Below the pieces are notes generated by a model that was not told where the DNA came from, made no database searches, and saw nothing but the letters and a program-made list of their open reading frames with translations. From positions 11,174 through 75,173 of the forward strand of contig DEIA01000056.1 of NCBI GenBank assembly GCA_002352225.1: DNA of 64,000 nt. Direction: 5' to 3'. Source of the DNA: Flammeovirgaceae bacterium UBA2786. Lineage in GTDB: Bacteria > Bacteroidota > Bacteroidia > Cytophagales > Cyclobacteriaceae. Each line of letters starts with the position of its first letter. The first letter of the stretch is position 1. The translations under genes were made by a program, and so were the position numbers. Below, piece after piece: positions 9,330-17,663 of the stretch.

Positions 9330-9698
9330 ATGAAGTTTTTATCGTTATTCACAAAAGCCCCACAACATCAACGGTTTTCATACAGGCCGCGGTTTTACGA
9401 TGAGCAGAAGGAAGAAATGCAAGAGCGTGAAAACCGGATAAGAAAAGAGATTGAACGCGAGCGTGGTATTGTAAACGAAACACAAGGCGAGCACCGATCA
9501 CGTATTGCAGGATCGTTTCATGCAGCACGCAGACGAAACAAACCATTGATTGGTGGTAATGCGGTAATGATCCGGTTAGGGGTGCTTTTGTTTCTCAGTG
9601 TTTTTATCATTGCCTTTTTGCAATGGGGTAAGCCTGTACTTTATTCCTTGTTTTTGTTTATACCGGTTTATTTTTATCTCAAATTCAAAAGCAAGTAA
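9330..9698 (+). CDS. Small membrane protein of unknown function upstream of mutL
   Basis: 122 residues. The first 70 are very basic and acidic (a run of Glu, Arg and Lys from about 25 to 50, probably a helix or coiled coil), followed by two closely spaced hydrophobic segments (about 79-97 and 101-117) and a short FKSK tail. This predicts a hairpin in the inner membrane with the charged part in the cytoplasm. It is 17 bases upstream of mutL on the same strand, so the two are probably co-transcribed. It starts 111 bases from the divergent GH3-fusion gene. No family recognised. Confidence 0.65.
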   Translation: MKFLSLFTKAPQHQRFSYRPRFYDEQKEEMQERENRIRKEIERERGIVNETQGEHRSRIAGSFHAARRRNKPLIGGNAVMIRLGVLLFLSVFIIAFLQWGKPVLYSLFLFIPVYFYLKFKSK

Positions 9699-9715
9699 TT
9701 GTCTGGAAAGAATCC

Positions 9716-11518
9716 ATGCCCGATATCATTCACCTTCTTCCCGATTCTATTGCCAACCAGATTGCTGCCGGTGAGGTAGTGCAGCGCCCGGCTTCGGCTG
9801 TTAAAGAGTTGATCGAAAATTCGTTAGATGCCGGAGCTACTCAAATTAAGTTGTTTGTAAAAGAAGCCGGTAAAACCCTGATTCAGATTATTGACAATGG
9901 AACCGGCATGAGCGAAACCGATGCACGCATGAGTTTAGAGCGCCATGCTACTTCTAAAATTCGTACAACCGATGATTTATTTCGCCTACGTACCATGGGC
10001 TTTCGGGGCGAAGCATTAGCATCCATAGCCGCGGTATCGCAATTCGAACTTAAAACCCGTCAGGCTCATACTGATTTAGGTACTCAAATTCTGGTGGAAG
10101 GGTCAGAAATAAAAAATCAATCGCCTGTTGCATGCGAAAAAGGGACCAACATCAGTGTAAAAAATTTATTTTTTAACATTCCGGCCCGCAGAAACTTTCT
10201 GAAATCGAACCCGGTGGAAATGCGGCACATCATTGAAGAATTTCAACGATTGGCCTTGGCACATTCGGCTGTAGCATTTCAACTGCGGCACGATGAAGAA
10301 CTGATTTATGATTTACCACCTGCCAAACTGAGTCAACGTATCGTAGCCCTTTTCGGGAAATCATTTCAGGAACAACTTGCTCCTTGCCAGGAAGAAACAA
10401 CGTTGGTAAAAATTACCGGATATATTGGCAGGCCGGAATCGGCCCGTAAAACGCGGGGCGAACAATTCATTTTTGTAAATCAACGATTCATTCGCAACAA
10501 CTACCTTAATCATGCTGTAACCAGTGCGTTTGAGGGGCTGCTGCCCGATGGTAATTTTCCGTTCTATGTGTTGTTTATTGAAATCGATCCAAAACACATT
10601 GATGTAAACGTGCATCCTACCAAAACAGAAATTAAGTTTGATGATGAGCGTGCTGTGTATGGCGTGGTGTGGGCTGCCGTAAAGCAAGCATTAAGTACAC
10701 ACAACCTGGCTCCGGCTATCGATTTTAAAGCCGATATAAATCTGGTGGGCAAGTTAAACCAGAGCATTACCAAAGAGCAATTTATTGACGAACAGTTTTC
10801 CAACTCGCTTACGCGCAGCAACCTGCAGAACTGGGAAAAGCTTTTTGAAAATGAAGTGCCGGCATCTAAACTGTTTCAAAGAGCGGAACAGGAAGGCAAC
10901 GTACTGCGCTTTGAAAGTGCTCTTAATAAAGCCGACAATGAGGAAAAGCCCAGCGAAGAACAAGGACTGTTTCAGTTTCAGCAAAAATATATTGTGCGGG
11001 CGTCAAAAAGTGGGTTAATGATTATTGATCAGCAAGCGGCTCATGAAAGGGTATTATTTGAAAAGTACCTGGCCCGTCAAAAAGGCGGTGCCGGAAACAG
11101 CCAGCAGAGTTTATTTCCACAAACCGTTACCTTAACGGCTGCTGATTACGCTCTGGCCATGGAAATTGAGCAGGAACTTATTGGCCTGGGTTTCAGGTTT
11201 GAAATATTTGGGAAGAATGCTGTATTGGTAACGGGCATTCCAACCGGTGTAACCGGAACTGAGAAAGAGCTATTTGAAGGATTGATTGAGCAGTTTAAAA
11301 AGAACCAGGCCGAGTTGCAATTGCCGGTACGCGATAATTTAGCACTGGCATTAGCCAGACGGGCAGCCATTAAATCTGGTCAAAAACTACTGCCCGAAGA
11401 GATAAAATCGGTAGTGGAGGGGCTGTTTGCCTGCGCTAAACCTAATTTTTCTCCCGATGGCCGCCCAACATTTTTTACCTTTGAAACGTCTAAGATAGAA
11501 AGTTACTTTACCCGATAA
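9716..11518 (+). CDS. mutL: DNA mismatch repair protein MutL
   Basis: Links mismatch recognition by MutS to strand removal. The GHKL ATPase domain is complete: AGEVVQRPASAVKELIENSLDAG near residues 18-40, DNGTGMS near 60, RHATSKI near 75 and GFRGEALASI near 95. A linker of about 100 residues (330-430) precedes the C-terminal dimerisation domain. There the endonuclease motif DQHA(X)2E(X)4E reads DQQAAHERVLFE (438-449), and the CPHGRP metal motif reads SPDGRP (579-584). The nuclease site is therefore altered. At 600 residues the length is normal. Followed 9 bases later by a rhomboid gene. Confidence 0.96.
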   Translation: MPDIIHLLPDSIANQIAAGEVVQRPASAVKELIENSLDAGATQIKLFVKEAGKTLIQIIDNGTGMSETDARMSLERHATSKIRTTDDLFRLRTMGFRGEALASIAAVSQFELKTRQAHTDLGTQILVEGSEIKNQSPVACEKGTNISVKNLFFNIPARRNFLKSNPVEMRHIIEEFQRLALAHSAVAFQLRHDEELIYDLPPAKLSQRIVALFGKSFQEQLAPCQEETTLVKITGYIGRPESARKTRGEQFIFVNQRFIRNNYLNHAVTSAFEGLLPDGNFPFYVLFIEIDPKHIDVNVHPTKTEIKFDDERAVYGVVWAAVKQALSTHNLAPAIDFKADINLVGKLNQSITKEQFIDEQFSNSLTRSNLQNWEKLFENEVPASKLFQRAEQEGNVLRFESALNKADNEEKPSEEQGLFQFQQKYIVRASKSGLMIIDQQAAHERVLFEKYLARQKGGAGNSQQSLFPQTVTLTAADYALAMEIEQELIGLGFRFEIFGKNAVLVTGIPTGVTGTEKELFEGLIEQFKKNQAELQLPVRDNLALALARRAAIKSGQKLLPEEIKSVVEGLFACAKPNFSPDGRPTFFTFETSKIESYFTR

Positions 11519-11527
11519 TCTGTAAAC

Positions 11528-12121
11528 ATGTTTCGAGTTACTCCGCTGGTCAGAAATCTGATCATTATTAACATAGTGGTTTTTCTGGCTCAGAATCTTT
11601 TAAGTAATCTTCATATTACTGAACGCCTTTCGCTGTGGAGTGTTCAATCTCCCTATTTTAAACCGTACCAGTTTTTCACGTATATGTTTGCGCATGGGGG
11701 TATGGGGCACATCTTCTTTAATATGCTTGCCCTTGCTTCGTTTGCTCCCATTTTAGAAAGTTATTGGGGCGAAAAGAAGTTTTTGATTTTTTACCTCGCT
11801 ACCGGTATTGGTGCAGGTATAATCTATGCGGCTGTTAATTATTTTATTGGCGCAGGTAGCGGAGGTATAATGCTGGGGGCATCGGGTGCAATCTATGGAA
11901 TACTGATGGCCTTTGGTATGAGTTTTCCCAACATGGAGATTATGTTACTGTTTCCGCCTATCCCCATCAAGGCAAAATACATGGTGTTTATTATGGGTTT
12001 TATAACGTATGCATTAGATGGCAGCGGTACGGTGGCCCACCTTGCACACTTTGGTGGTGCATTTGTGGCATTTATTATTATTAGTTTCTGGCGAAAGCAA
12101 GGGGGTAACCGGGGTTGGTAA
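11528..12121 (+). CDS. Rhomboid-family intramembrane serine protease (first of two)
   Basis: A 197-residue inner-membrane protein with six hydrophobic segments, the minimal bacterial rhomboid core. It carries the catalytic serine in LGASGAIYG (Ser119) and the catalytic histidine in AHLAHFGGAF (His174). The upstream HGGMGHIFFNMLAL matches the conserved L2 region with the oxyanion-stabilising His and Asn. It cleaves substrates within or next to the membrane; the substrate is unknown. It lies 9 bases after mutL and 42 before a second rhomboid. The arrangement is probably one operon and need not imply a role in repair. Confidence 0.92.
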   Translation: MFRVTPLVRNLIIINIVVFLAQNLLSNLHITERLSLWSVQSPYFKPYQFFTYMFAHGGMGHIFFNMLALASFAPILESYWGEKKFLIFYLATGIGAGIIYAAVNYFIGAGSGGIMLGASGAIYGILMAFGMSFPNMEIMLLFPPIPIKAKYMVFIMGFITYALDGSGTVAHLAHFGGAFVAFIIISFWRKQGGNRGW

Positions 12122-12163
12122 CTGCGCGAAATAGAATTATCTTAAGTAGAAATTAGTTGAATT

Positions 12164-13060
12164 GTGTTTAACGAATTTAAAAACGCTTTTAGCCGGCAGA
12201 ATAATGCCCATGCTCAGTTAATCATCATTAACGTGGTGGTTTTTTTGGTGTTGGCAGTGGTTAAGGTTTTTTCCGTTGTGGCCGAGTCGCCCGAAGTATT
12301 TAATAGTATCCACGCACAACTCTCCATACCGGCACCGTTTTTCAGTTTCATTCAAAAGCCATGGACGATTATTACCTATGCTTTTGTGCATGATCTTTCC
12401 AGCATCTGGCATATCCTGTTCAATATGCTTGCGCTTTATTGGTTTGGTAAATTGTTTGTAGAGTACCTGGGTAGCGATAAACTTGTTGCGGTTTATGTGT
12501 TGGGCGCACTAGCCGGTGCATTCTTTTATTTACTCGTGTATAATACTATTCCTTTTTATCAGGATCGCATTCCTGCCCCGGGCATGGTGGGCGCATCGGC
12601 AGCCGTTTATGCGGTGTTGGTTGCGGTAGCCACATTACTTCCCGATTATACTTTCTTTTTGTTGTTCTTTGGCCCGGTACGAATTAAATACATCGCGCTT
12701 ATCTATATCGTTATTTCATTTCTGGGATCGGTAGGGTTAAACGCAGGGGGTAATATTGCCCACCTGGGTGGTGCCTTTATGGGATACATTTATGTTAAAC
12801 AACTGCAAGCTGGGGTTAATTGGGGCGGATGGATAACCGCTACCCTTGACTGGTTTAGAGGGCTGTTTACACCTACTTCTAAAGTAAAAGTTACTTATCG
12901 TAAAACAGAACCACGCCAGGCTCAAGCTACGCCAACCTCAAAAGCAAGCAAGGCAAGTCAGGACGAGATTGATGCTATTCTGGATAAGATTTCAGATCGG
13001 GGTTATGAAAGTTTGAGTAAAGAAGAGAAGGAGAAACTCTTCAATGCCAGTAAGAAGTAG
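12164..13060 (+). CDS. Rhomboid-family intramembrane serine protease (second of two)
   Basis: 298 residues starting with GTG. It has six hydrophobic segments with Ser145 in VGASAAVYA and His200 in NIAHLGGAF, so both catalytic residues are present. Its L2 segment FVHDLSSIWHILFNMLAL parallels that of the preceding gene. Unlike the first rhomboid it ends in a cytoplasmic tail of about 75 residues, mostly polar, with a Lys/Ser/Ala-rich stretch and a short helical end (EIDAILDKISDRGYESLSKEEKEKL) also seen in other Bacteroidota rhomboids. The two genes look like an old tandem duplication that has diverged. Confidence 0.92.
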   Translation: MFNEFKNAFSRQNNAHAQLIIINVVVFLVLAVVKVFSVVAESPEVFNSIHAQLSIPAPFFSFIQKPWTIITYAFVHDLSSIWHILFNMLALYWFGKLFVEYLGSDKLVAVYVLGALAGAFFYLLVYNTIPFYQDRIPAPGMVGASAAVYAVLVAVATLLPDYTFFLLFFGPVRIKYIALIYIVISFLGSVGLNAGGNIAHLGGAFMGYIYVKQLQAGVNWGGWITATLDWFRGLFTPTSKVKVTYRKTEPRQAQATPTSKASKASQDEIDAILDKISDRGYESLSKEEKEKLFNASKK

Positions 13061-13063
13061 ACG

Positions 13064-13759
13064 CTACTTTTTCAACGCAAAAAACTGAATCATCATAGTG
13101 ATGATTTCTTCTGAGGAGGTCAGGTAAAAGACATCTGGATTTTCTTCGTTGAAGCGTTCCAGTTTTTTGTTGTATTGCTCTTCGGTAATATTATACAATT
13201 CAATCAGTTTCTTTTTTGTTTCCGGGTCGCTAATTGTTTTGCGGTAGATTTCTGTGCGACTCAATTCGTCTCGCCTGTTTTTGGTTTTATCTTTTCCACC
13301 CAGCCCAATGGTTATGCCCGGGCCAAAGGTGGCAACCTCGTTGGGCCTGGTCTCCAGGGTTTGTTTCTTTACCTGAATCTGTGTGTTGGCTGGTAAGTCT
13401 TTTTTCCAATCCTCAATACCACTAATGGTATAATCACCATACACCGTTATATCTTTTAATAGACGGGTGTCTTCGGCCAGCATAATTCTTATCAGGTTCT
13501 CAGGCCTAATCACTTTAAACAAAAATGGTTTGTAGCCCAATCTTGTAAATACAAGGGTATCGCCTTTGGTACACGAAATACTGAAAACTCCCTTTTCGGT
13601 GGTGGATATTCCGATTGATTTACTCTTAACCTGCACTGCCACAAACGATAAGGGTTGAAAGGTTGTTGAGTCGAGAACCACACCCGATACTGAAAGATTA
13701 GATTGGGCAACTGCCGAAGTAACGAATAAAGAAGTAACGAGTACAAATAAAAACCGCAT
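13064..13759 (-). CDS. Exported protein with carboxypeptidase-regulatory-like (CarbopepD_reg_2) domain
   Basis: About 231 residues from the ATG at 13759, chosen because it gives a clean signal peptide (MRFLFVLVTSLFVTSAVAQ). Residues 22-105 read as a CarbopepD_reg_2 beta-sandwich (VSGVVLDSTTFQPLSFVAVQV, then GVFSISCTKGDTLVFTRLGYKP), the fold found at the N-terminus of SusC-like receptors and as a single domain in many Bacteroidota periplasmic proteins. Residues 130-231 are charged and helical. It ends 4 bases from the convergent rhomboid, leaving no room for a terminator. Function unknown. Confidence 0.75.
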   Translation of the reverse strand: MRFLFVLVTSLFVTSAVAQSNLSVSGVVLDSTTFQPLSFVAVQVKSKSIGISTTEKGVFSISCTKGDTLVFTRLGYKPFLFKVIRPENLIRIMLAEDTRLLKDITVYGDYTISGIEDWKKDLPANTQIQVKKQTLETRPNEVATFGPGITIGLGGKDKTKNRRDELSRTEIYRKTISDPETKKKLIELYNITEEQYNKKLERFNEENPDVFYLTSSEEIITMMIQFFALKK

Positions 13760-13806
13760 TAGCGTAAATTGGACAACATTAAGATGTAAATGAGAGTACA
13801 ATAGTT

Positions 13807-14853
13807 TTACGATTTATTCGCCAACTGCCCGCAGGCAGCGTCAATATCTTTGCCTCTGCTTTTGCGAATGCGCGTGGTAATACCATTCTTTTCGAGTAAA
13901 TCCATGTACATATCCAGCACAGCCTCGTCAGCCTGTTGAAACTCCCCATCATCAATTGGGTTGTATTCAATCAGGTTTACTTTAGAAGGCACAAGCCTGG
14001 CAAATTTTAGCAAGGCCTGTGCGTGTTCGGGCGAGTCGTTTACACCCTTCCACACTACATACTCGTATGTAACTTTGCTTTTTGTTTTCTGATACCAGTA
14101 TTGTAAAGCTTCGGCCAGTTCTTCTAATGGGTTAGTATCATTTATGGGCATGATGGACGAACGTGTTTCATTTAGTGCTGCGTGTAGCGAAACAGCCAGG
14201 TTAAACTTCGGGTTATCGTCTGCCATTTTCTTAATCATCTTGGCCACGCCAACCGTGGATACGGTAATGCGCCTGCTGGCCATGTTAAGCCCTTTTGGAG
14301 ATGTAATTTTTTCAATAGCTGCCATTACATTGGCATAGTTTAACATGGGTTCGCCCATGCCCATAAATACAATGTTGGTAAGGGGCCGCCCAAAGAACAA
14401 TTCAGATTGCTCGCGTATTGCGGCCACCTGATCATAAATTTCATCTACACTCAAATTGCGTTGGCGCTTTAACCGGGCAGTAGCACAAAATTTACAGGCC
14501 AGGCTACACCCCACTTGCGAGGATACGCAAGCGGTTATTCGTTTGTCGGTAGGAATTAATACAGATTCTACCACCAGGCCATCGTGTAGTGTAACAGCAT
14601 TTTTTATTGTTCCATCGGCACTGCGCTGCATGTTGTCAACCTTAATATGGTTGATCACGAAATTAGCGTTCAACATTTCCCGGGTTTCGAGCGAAATGTT
14701 GGTCATCTGATCAAAACTTTTAGCCGATTTTTTCCATAACCACTCGTAAACCTGCTGGGCGCGAAAAGCTTTATCGCCTTTCTCAACAAAAAAGGTCTTC
14801 AGCTCTTCCAGCTTTAGTTTACGGATGTCGCGTTTGGTAACTTCGGTAATCAT
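13807..14853 (-). CDS. rlmN: Dual-specificity rRNA/tRNA adenine-C2 methyltransferase RlmN
   Basis: Radical-SAM enzyme that methylates C2 of A2503 in 23S rRNA and of A37 in some tRNAs. The frame is open further upstream, but the ATG at 14853 (MITEVTKRDIRKLKL) is the natural start and gives 348 residues, the family length. The CX3CX2C cluster motif is seen as CSLACKFC. NIVFMGMGEPMLNY and NLAVSLHAALNE are typical, and the C-terminal DIDAACGQL carries the conserved second cysteine that takes part in methyl transfer. It shares the strand with the neighbour at 13064-13759, and the region upstream is divergent to the dgcN-like operon. Confidence 0.96.
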   Translation of the reverse strand: MITEVTKRDIRKLKLEELKTFFVEKGDKAFRAQQVYEWLWKKSAKSFDQMTNISLETREMLNANFVINHIKVDNMQRSADGTIKNAVTLHDGLVVESVLIPTDKRITACVSSQVGCSLACKFCATARLKRQRNLSVDEIYDQVAAIREQSELFFGRPLTNIVFMGMGEPMLNYANVMAAIEKITSPKGLNMASRRITVSTVGVAKMIKKMADDNPKFNLAVSLHAALNETRSSIMPINDTNPLEELAEALQYWYQKTKSKVTYEYVVWKGVNDSPEHAQALLKFARLVPSKVNLIEYNPIDDGEFQQADEAVLDMYMDLLEKNGITTRIRKSRGKDIDAACGQLANKS

Positions 14854-14898
14854 CTTCAGGTAATAGACTGCAAAGGTACATAACCCAAATAATTTCTT

Positions 14899-14929
14899 TT
14901 TGAGTTTGAAATTTATCCACGTATTTTTC
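14899..14929 (+). promoter_or_regulatory. Putative Bacteroidota promoter for the dgcN-like operon
   Basis: TTTG at 14899-14902, a 19-base spacer, then TATTTTTC at 14922-14929 against the consensus TAnnTTTG (last base differs). It ends 17 bases before the ATG of the first operon gene. Spacing and position fit; confidence is limited by the mismatch. Confidence 0.5.
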
Positions 14930-14946
14930 GAAACAGTAAATACTTT

Positions 14947-16023
14947 ATGGAGAAAACTAACGCAATAATCATTACAGCAGGTTATCTGGATAGCAACAAC
15001 GGAAAAACAGCCCACGGATTAATCCGGGGAACGGAGCGCTATAACATAGTTGGCGTAATAGATCATAAACATGCTGGCAAAGATGCCGGTGAAGTGTTGG
15101 ATGGAAAGCATCGTAATATTCCGGTTTTTGCCACAATAGAGGAGTTTGCCAAAACTTCCAAGCAGGCTGCCCGGTATTGTATTATTGGTGTAGCTACAAA
15201 AGGAGGGATTATTCCGGACTCGCTTCGTGCCATTTTAAAAGATGGGTTAATTCATGGTTACGGATTGGTAAACGGCCTGCACGAATATGTTTCGGATATT
15301 CCGGAACTGGCCGATTTTGCCAGGGTTCGGGGTCTTGAGATAATAGATGTGCGTAAGCCTAAAAAGATTAAAGATCTTCATTTTTGGAGCGGTAAAATAA
15401 AAAGTGTGCATTGCCCTAAAGTGGCCGTGTTAGGTACCGATTGTGCATTGGGTAAAAGAACAACAACCCGGTTTTTGGTACAGGCTATGCAAAAAGCCGG
15501 CTATCGTGCCGAAATGATTTATACCGGGCAAACCGGCTGGATGCAAGGAGCCAAATATGGTTTTGTATTCGATAGTACACTAAACGATTTCATTTCGGGC
15601 GAAATGGAACATGCCGTAGTCCAATGCTGGGAAGAAGCCAAACCCGATATTATTTTTATCGAAGGCCAATCTTCTCTCCGCAACCCAAGTGGTCCGGCTG
15701 GAGCCGAATGGATTGTTTCGGCCGATGCGAATGTGGTTATTCTGCAGCATAACCCAGCCCGCAAAAGGTTTAAAGGACTTGAAGATTATCCGGCCGATAT
15801 TGCTCCCATAAAAGATGAGATTGATCTGATTCGCATTTACGGTGCAAACACAGTTGCCATTACAGTTAATACAGATAAAATGACAGCCGCAGATGCGCGT
15901 GCATATGCAGCCGAACAAGAAAAAGCATTGGGTATTCCGGTAATTTTACCGCTGGAAGATGGTGTAGATAAACTGATACCCATATTCAAAGATTTGATTG
16001 ATAAGTCCATTGCTCAGGTTTAA
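14947..16023 (+). CDS. DUF1611/DgcN-family protein (D-glutamate N-acetyltransferase-like)
   Basis: 358 residues of the DUF1611 family. The N-terminal 140 residues form a Rossmann-like domain (MEKTNAIIITAGYLDSNNGK). A P-loop-like domain follows, with GTDCALGKRTT at 163-173, and IIFIEGQSSLRNPSGPAG further on. A characterised relative, DgcN of marine bacteria, is reported as a D-glutamate N-acetyltransferase that works with the racemase DgcA. Here the next gene, 12 bases downstream, is an enolase-superfamily epimerase, the same pairing. That supports an N-acyl-D-amino-acid or muropeptide-derived substrate but does not prove D-glutamate. No symbol given because function is inferred. Confidence 0.8.
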   Translation: MEKTNAIIITAGYLDSNNGKTAHGLIRGTERYNIVGVIDHKHAGKDAGEVLDGKHRNIPVFATIEEFAKTSKQAARYCIIGVATKGGIIPDSLRAILKDGLIHGYGLVNGLHEYVSDIPELADFARVRGLEIIDVRKPKKIKDLHFWSGKIKSVHCPKVAVLGTDCALGKRTTTRFLVQAMQKAGYRAEMIYTGQTGWMQGAKYGFVFDSTLNDFISGEMEHAVVQCWEEAKPDIIFIEGQSSLRNPSGPAGAEWIVSADANVVILQHNPARKRFKGLEDYPADIAPIKDEIDLIRIYGANTVAITVNTDKMTAADARAYAAEQEKALGIPVILPLEDGVDKLIPIFKDLIDKSIAQV

Positions 16024-16035
16024 GTTTTTTAGTTT

Positions 16036-17103
16036 ATGAAGATAAAAGATATAAAAGTTTGGTCGGCCAACCTGGTAAACACAAAGCCCTATACAATTGC
16101 GTTTAAAACAGTAGATGAAGTTTTAAATGCTTTCGTAGAAATTACCCTTGATAATGGAGTAACCGGAATTGGTGCCGGAAACCCCAGCGAGTATGTAACC
16201 GGTGAAAGTTTTGAACAGTGCACACAAGCCCTTCAGGAAAAGAACATTCAGTTTTTGATTGGGCGCGATATTCGGGAAATCAACCAGCTCACATTTGAAG
16301 TTTGGCAAAAATTACCAAAAAATCCGGCCGCACGGGCCGCATTAGATATTGCCCTGTATGATGCCTTCACTAAACACCTTGGTATTCCTCTGGTAAAGTT
16401 CTTAGGTCAGAAAATTCATTCTTTACCTACTTCCAATACAATTGGTATTAAGAATGTAGAAGAAACTTTAAAAGAGGCTAAAGAGTATGGCGAACGTGGC
16501 TTTACTGTGTTGAAAGTAAAGCTGGGAAAAGACCTCGAAGAAGATATTGAACGGATGGTGAAGCTACGGGAAGTCTTTGGCAAAAAATTCGTGATTCGGA
16601 TTGACGCCAACCAGGGTTATAACATAGCACAAACCATTGAATTCTACACACGAACTAAACAACTGGATATAGAACTGATCGAGCAACCACTAAAGGCTAA
16701 AGCAGTAGAAGAAATGCGCCAGCTGCCAGAAGAAATAAGGAAAGTTATTGCAGCCGATGAATCGCTGCTTACACCGGTAAATGCTTTGCAGATTGTAAGA
16801 CCACCCCACGCGGCCGGAATATTTAATATTAAGTTAATGAAGTGCGGAGGCGTTAGTCAGGCATTAAAAATTGCTGACATAGCACAACACTCCGGTATCG
16901 AATTGTTTTGGGGATGTAATGATGAGAGCATTGTAAGTATTACCGCGGCACTTCATACTGCGTTTGCCAGTTCTAACACAAAGTATATTGATCTGGATGG
17001 AAGTCTGGATCTGGCAAAAGATGAGGTAACAGGCGGGTTTATTTTAAAAGACGGAGTAATGTACTGTTCAGATAAACCAGGGTTAGGGGTAGAACGAGTA
17101 TAA
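16036..17103 (+). CDS. Enolase-superfamily epimerase/racemase (dipeptide epimerase or DgcA-like)
   Basis: 355 residues of the muconate-lactonizing subgroup of the enolase superfamily. The acid/base and metal residues are present: Lys160 and Lys162 in VLKVKLG, Asp190 in RIDANQGY, Glu216 in LIEQPL, Asp241 in AADESL and Lys266 in NIKLMKCGG. These fit a 1,1-proton-transfer racemase such as L-Ala-D/L-Glu epimerase or N-acetyl-D-glutamate racemase DgcA. The DgcN-like neighbour upstream favours the second; the choice needs the substrate-binding C-terminal motif checked against known enzymes. Its stop codon is directly followed by the ATG of the redoxin gene, so coupling is tight. Confidence 0.85.
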   Translation: MKIKDIKVWSANLVNTKPYTIAFKTVDEVLNAFVEITLDNGVTGIGAGNPSEYVTGESFEQCTQALQEKNIQFLIGRDIREINQLTFEVWQKLPKNPAARAALDIALYDAFTKHLGIPLVKFLGQKIHSLPTSNTIGIKNVEETLKEAKEYGERGFTVLKVKLGKDLEEDIERMVKLREVFGKKFVIRIDANQGYNIAQTIEFYTRTKQLDIELIEQPLKAKAVEEMRQLPEEIRKVIAADESLLTPVNALQIVRPPHAAGIFNIKLMKCGGVSQALKIADIAQHSGIELFWGCNDESIVSITAALHTAFASSNTKYIDLDGSLDLAKDEVTGGFILKDGVMYCSDKPGLGVERV

Positions 17104-17658
17104 ATGAATGCGCTAAGGATTACCGGGCTCATCTTCTTGCTGGGAGTAACCGGCCAGGCGCAGCATAATCAACACGTTACTTCCGAGGGAAATCCAACCG
17201 CAATTGTCATTTTTATGGCAGTAGATTGCCCGGTTACGCAGAAATATATGCACACCGTTAAATCCATAGCGCACCTATATCAAAACAAGATTTCTGTTAC
17301 CGGTTATTTTCCTGCCGGATTAACCCGTAAAACAGAAAGGCAATTCAGAAAAGAATATAAACTGCCAGGCCTAATTAAATTAGTAGACGATAAAGAGCAT
17401 ACCGTAACCAATCGCTTTGGTGCCACCATCACTCCGGAAGTATTCTTATTGGATAAGGAGGGAAGAATACTATACTCCGGTGCTATTGATAACTGGTTTT
17501 TTGAGTTAGGAAGATATCGCCCCGAGATTACAGAAAACTATTTGCGCGATGCAATTAATTCTTGCTTAGAGGGGAAGCTGCCCGCAATTACCAAGACAAC
17601 CGCAATAGGATGTTTTATTCAGCAAATAAAAACGCCAAATCAAATGCATCAGCATTAG
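17104..17658 (+). CDS. Exported thioredoxin-fold redoxin
   Basis: 184 residues with a signal peptide (MNALRITGLIFLLGVTGQAQ). The mature part is a thioredoxin/AhpC-like fold: IVIFMAVDCPVTQKY puts one cysteine (Cys42) at the start of the first helix in a C-P-V-T context, and FGATITPEVFLLDKEGRILY supplies the cis-Pro loop. A second cysteine lies near the C-terminus (TTAIGCFIQ). Redoxins of this kind are often encoded next to, or fused with, secreted heme/copper monooxygenase-like proteins, as here. It likely acts in the periplasm, perhaps keeping copper or heme-site cysteines reduced. The spacing is 0 bases upstream and 5 downstream. Confidence 0.8.
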   Translation: MNALRITGLIFLLGVTGQAQHNQHVTSEGNPTAIVIFMAVDCPVTQKYMHTVKSIAHLYQNKISVTGYFPAGLTRKTERQFRKEYKLPGLIKLVDDKEHTVTNRFGATITPEVFLLDKEGRILYSGAIDNWFFELGRYRPEITENYLRDAINSCLEGKLPAITKTTAIGCFIQQIKTPNQMHQH

Positions 17659-17663
17659 CCGGT

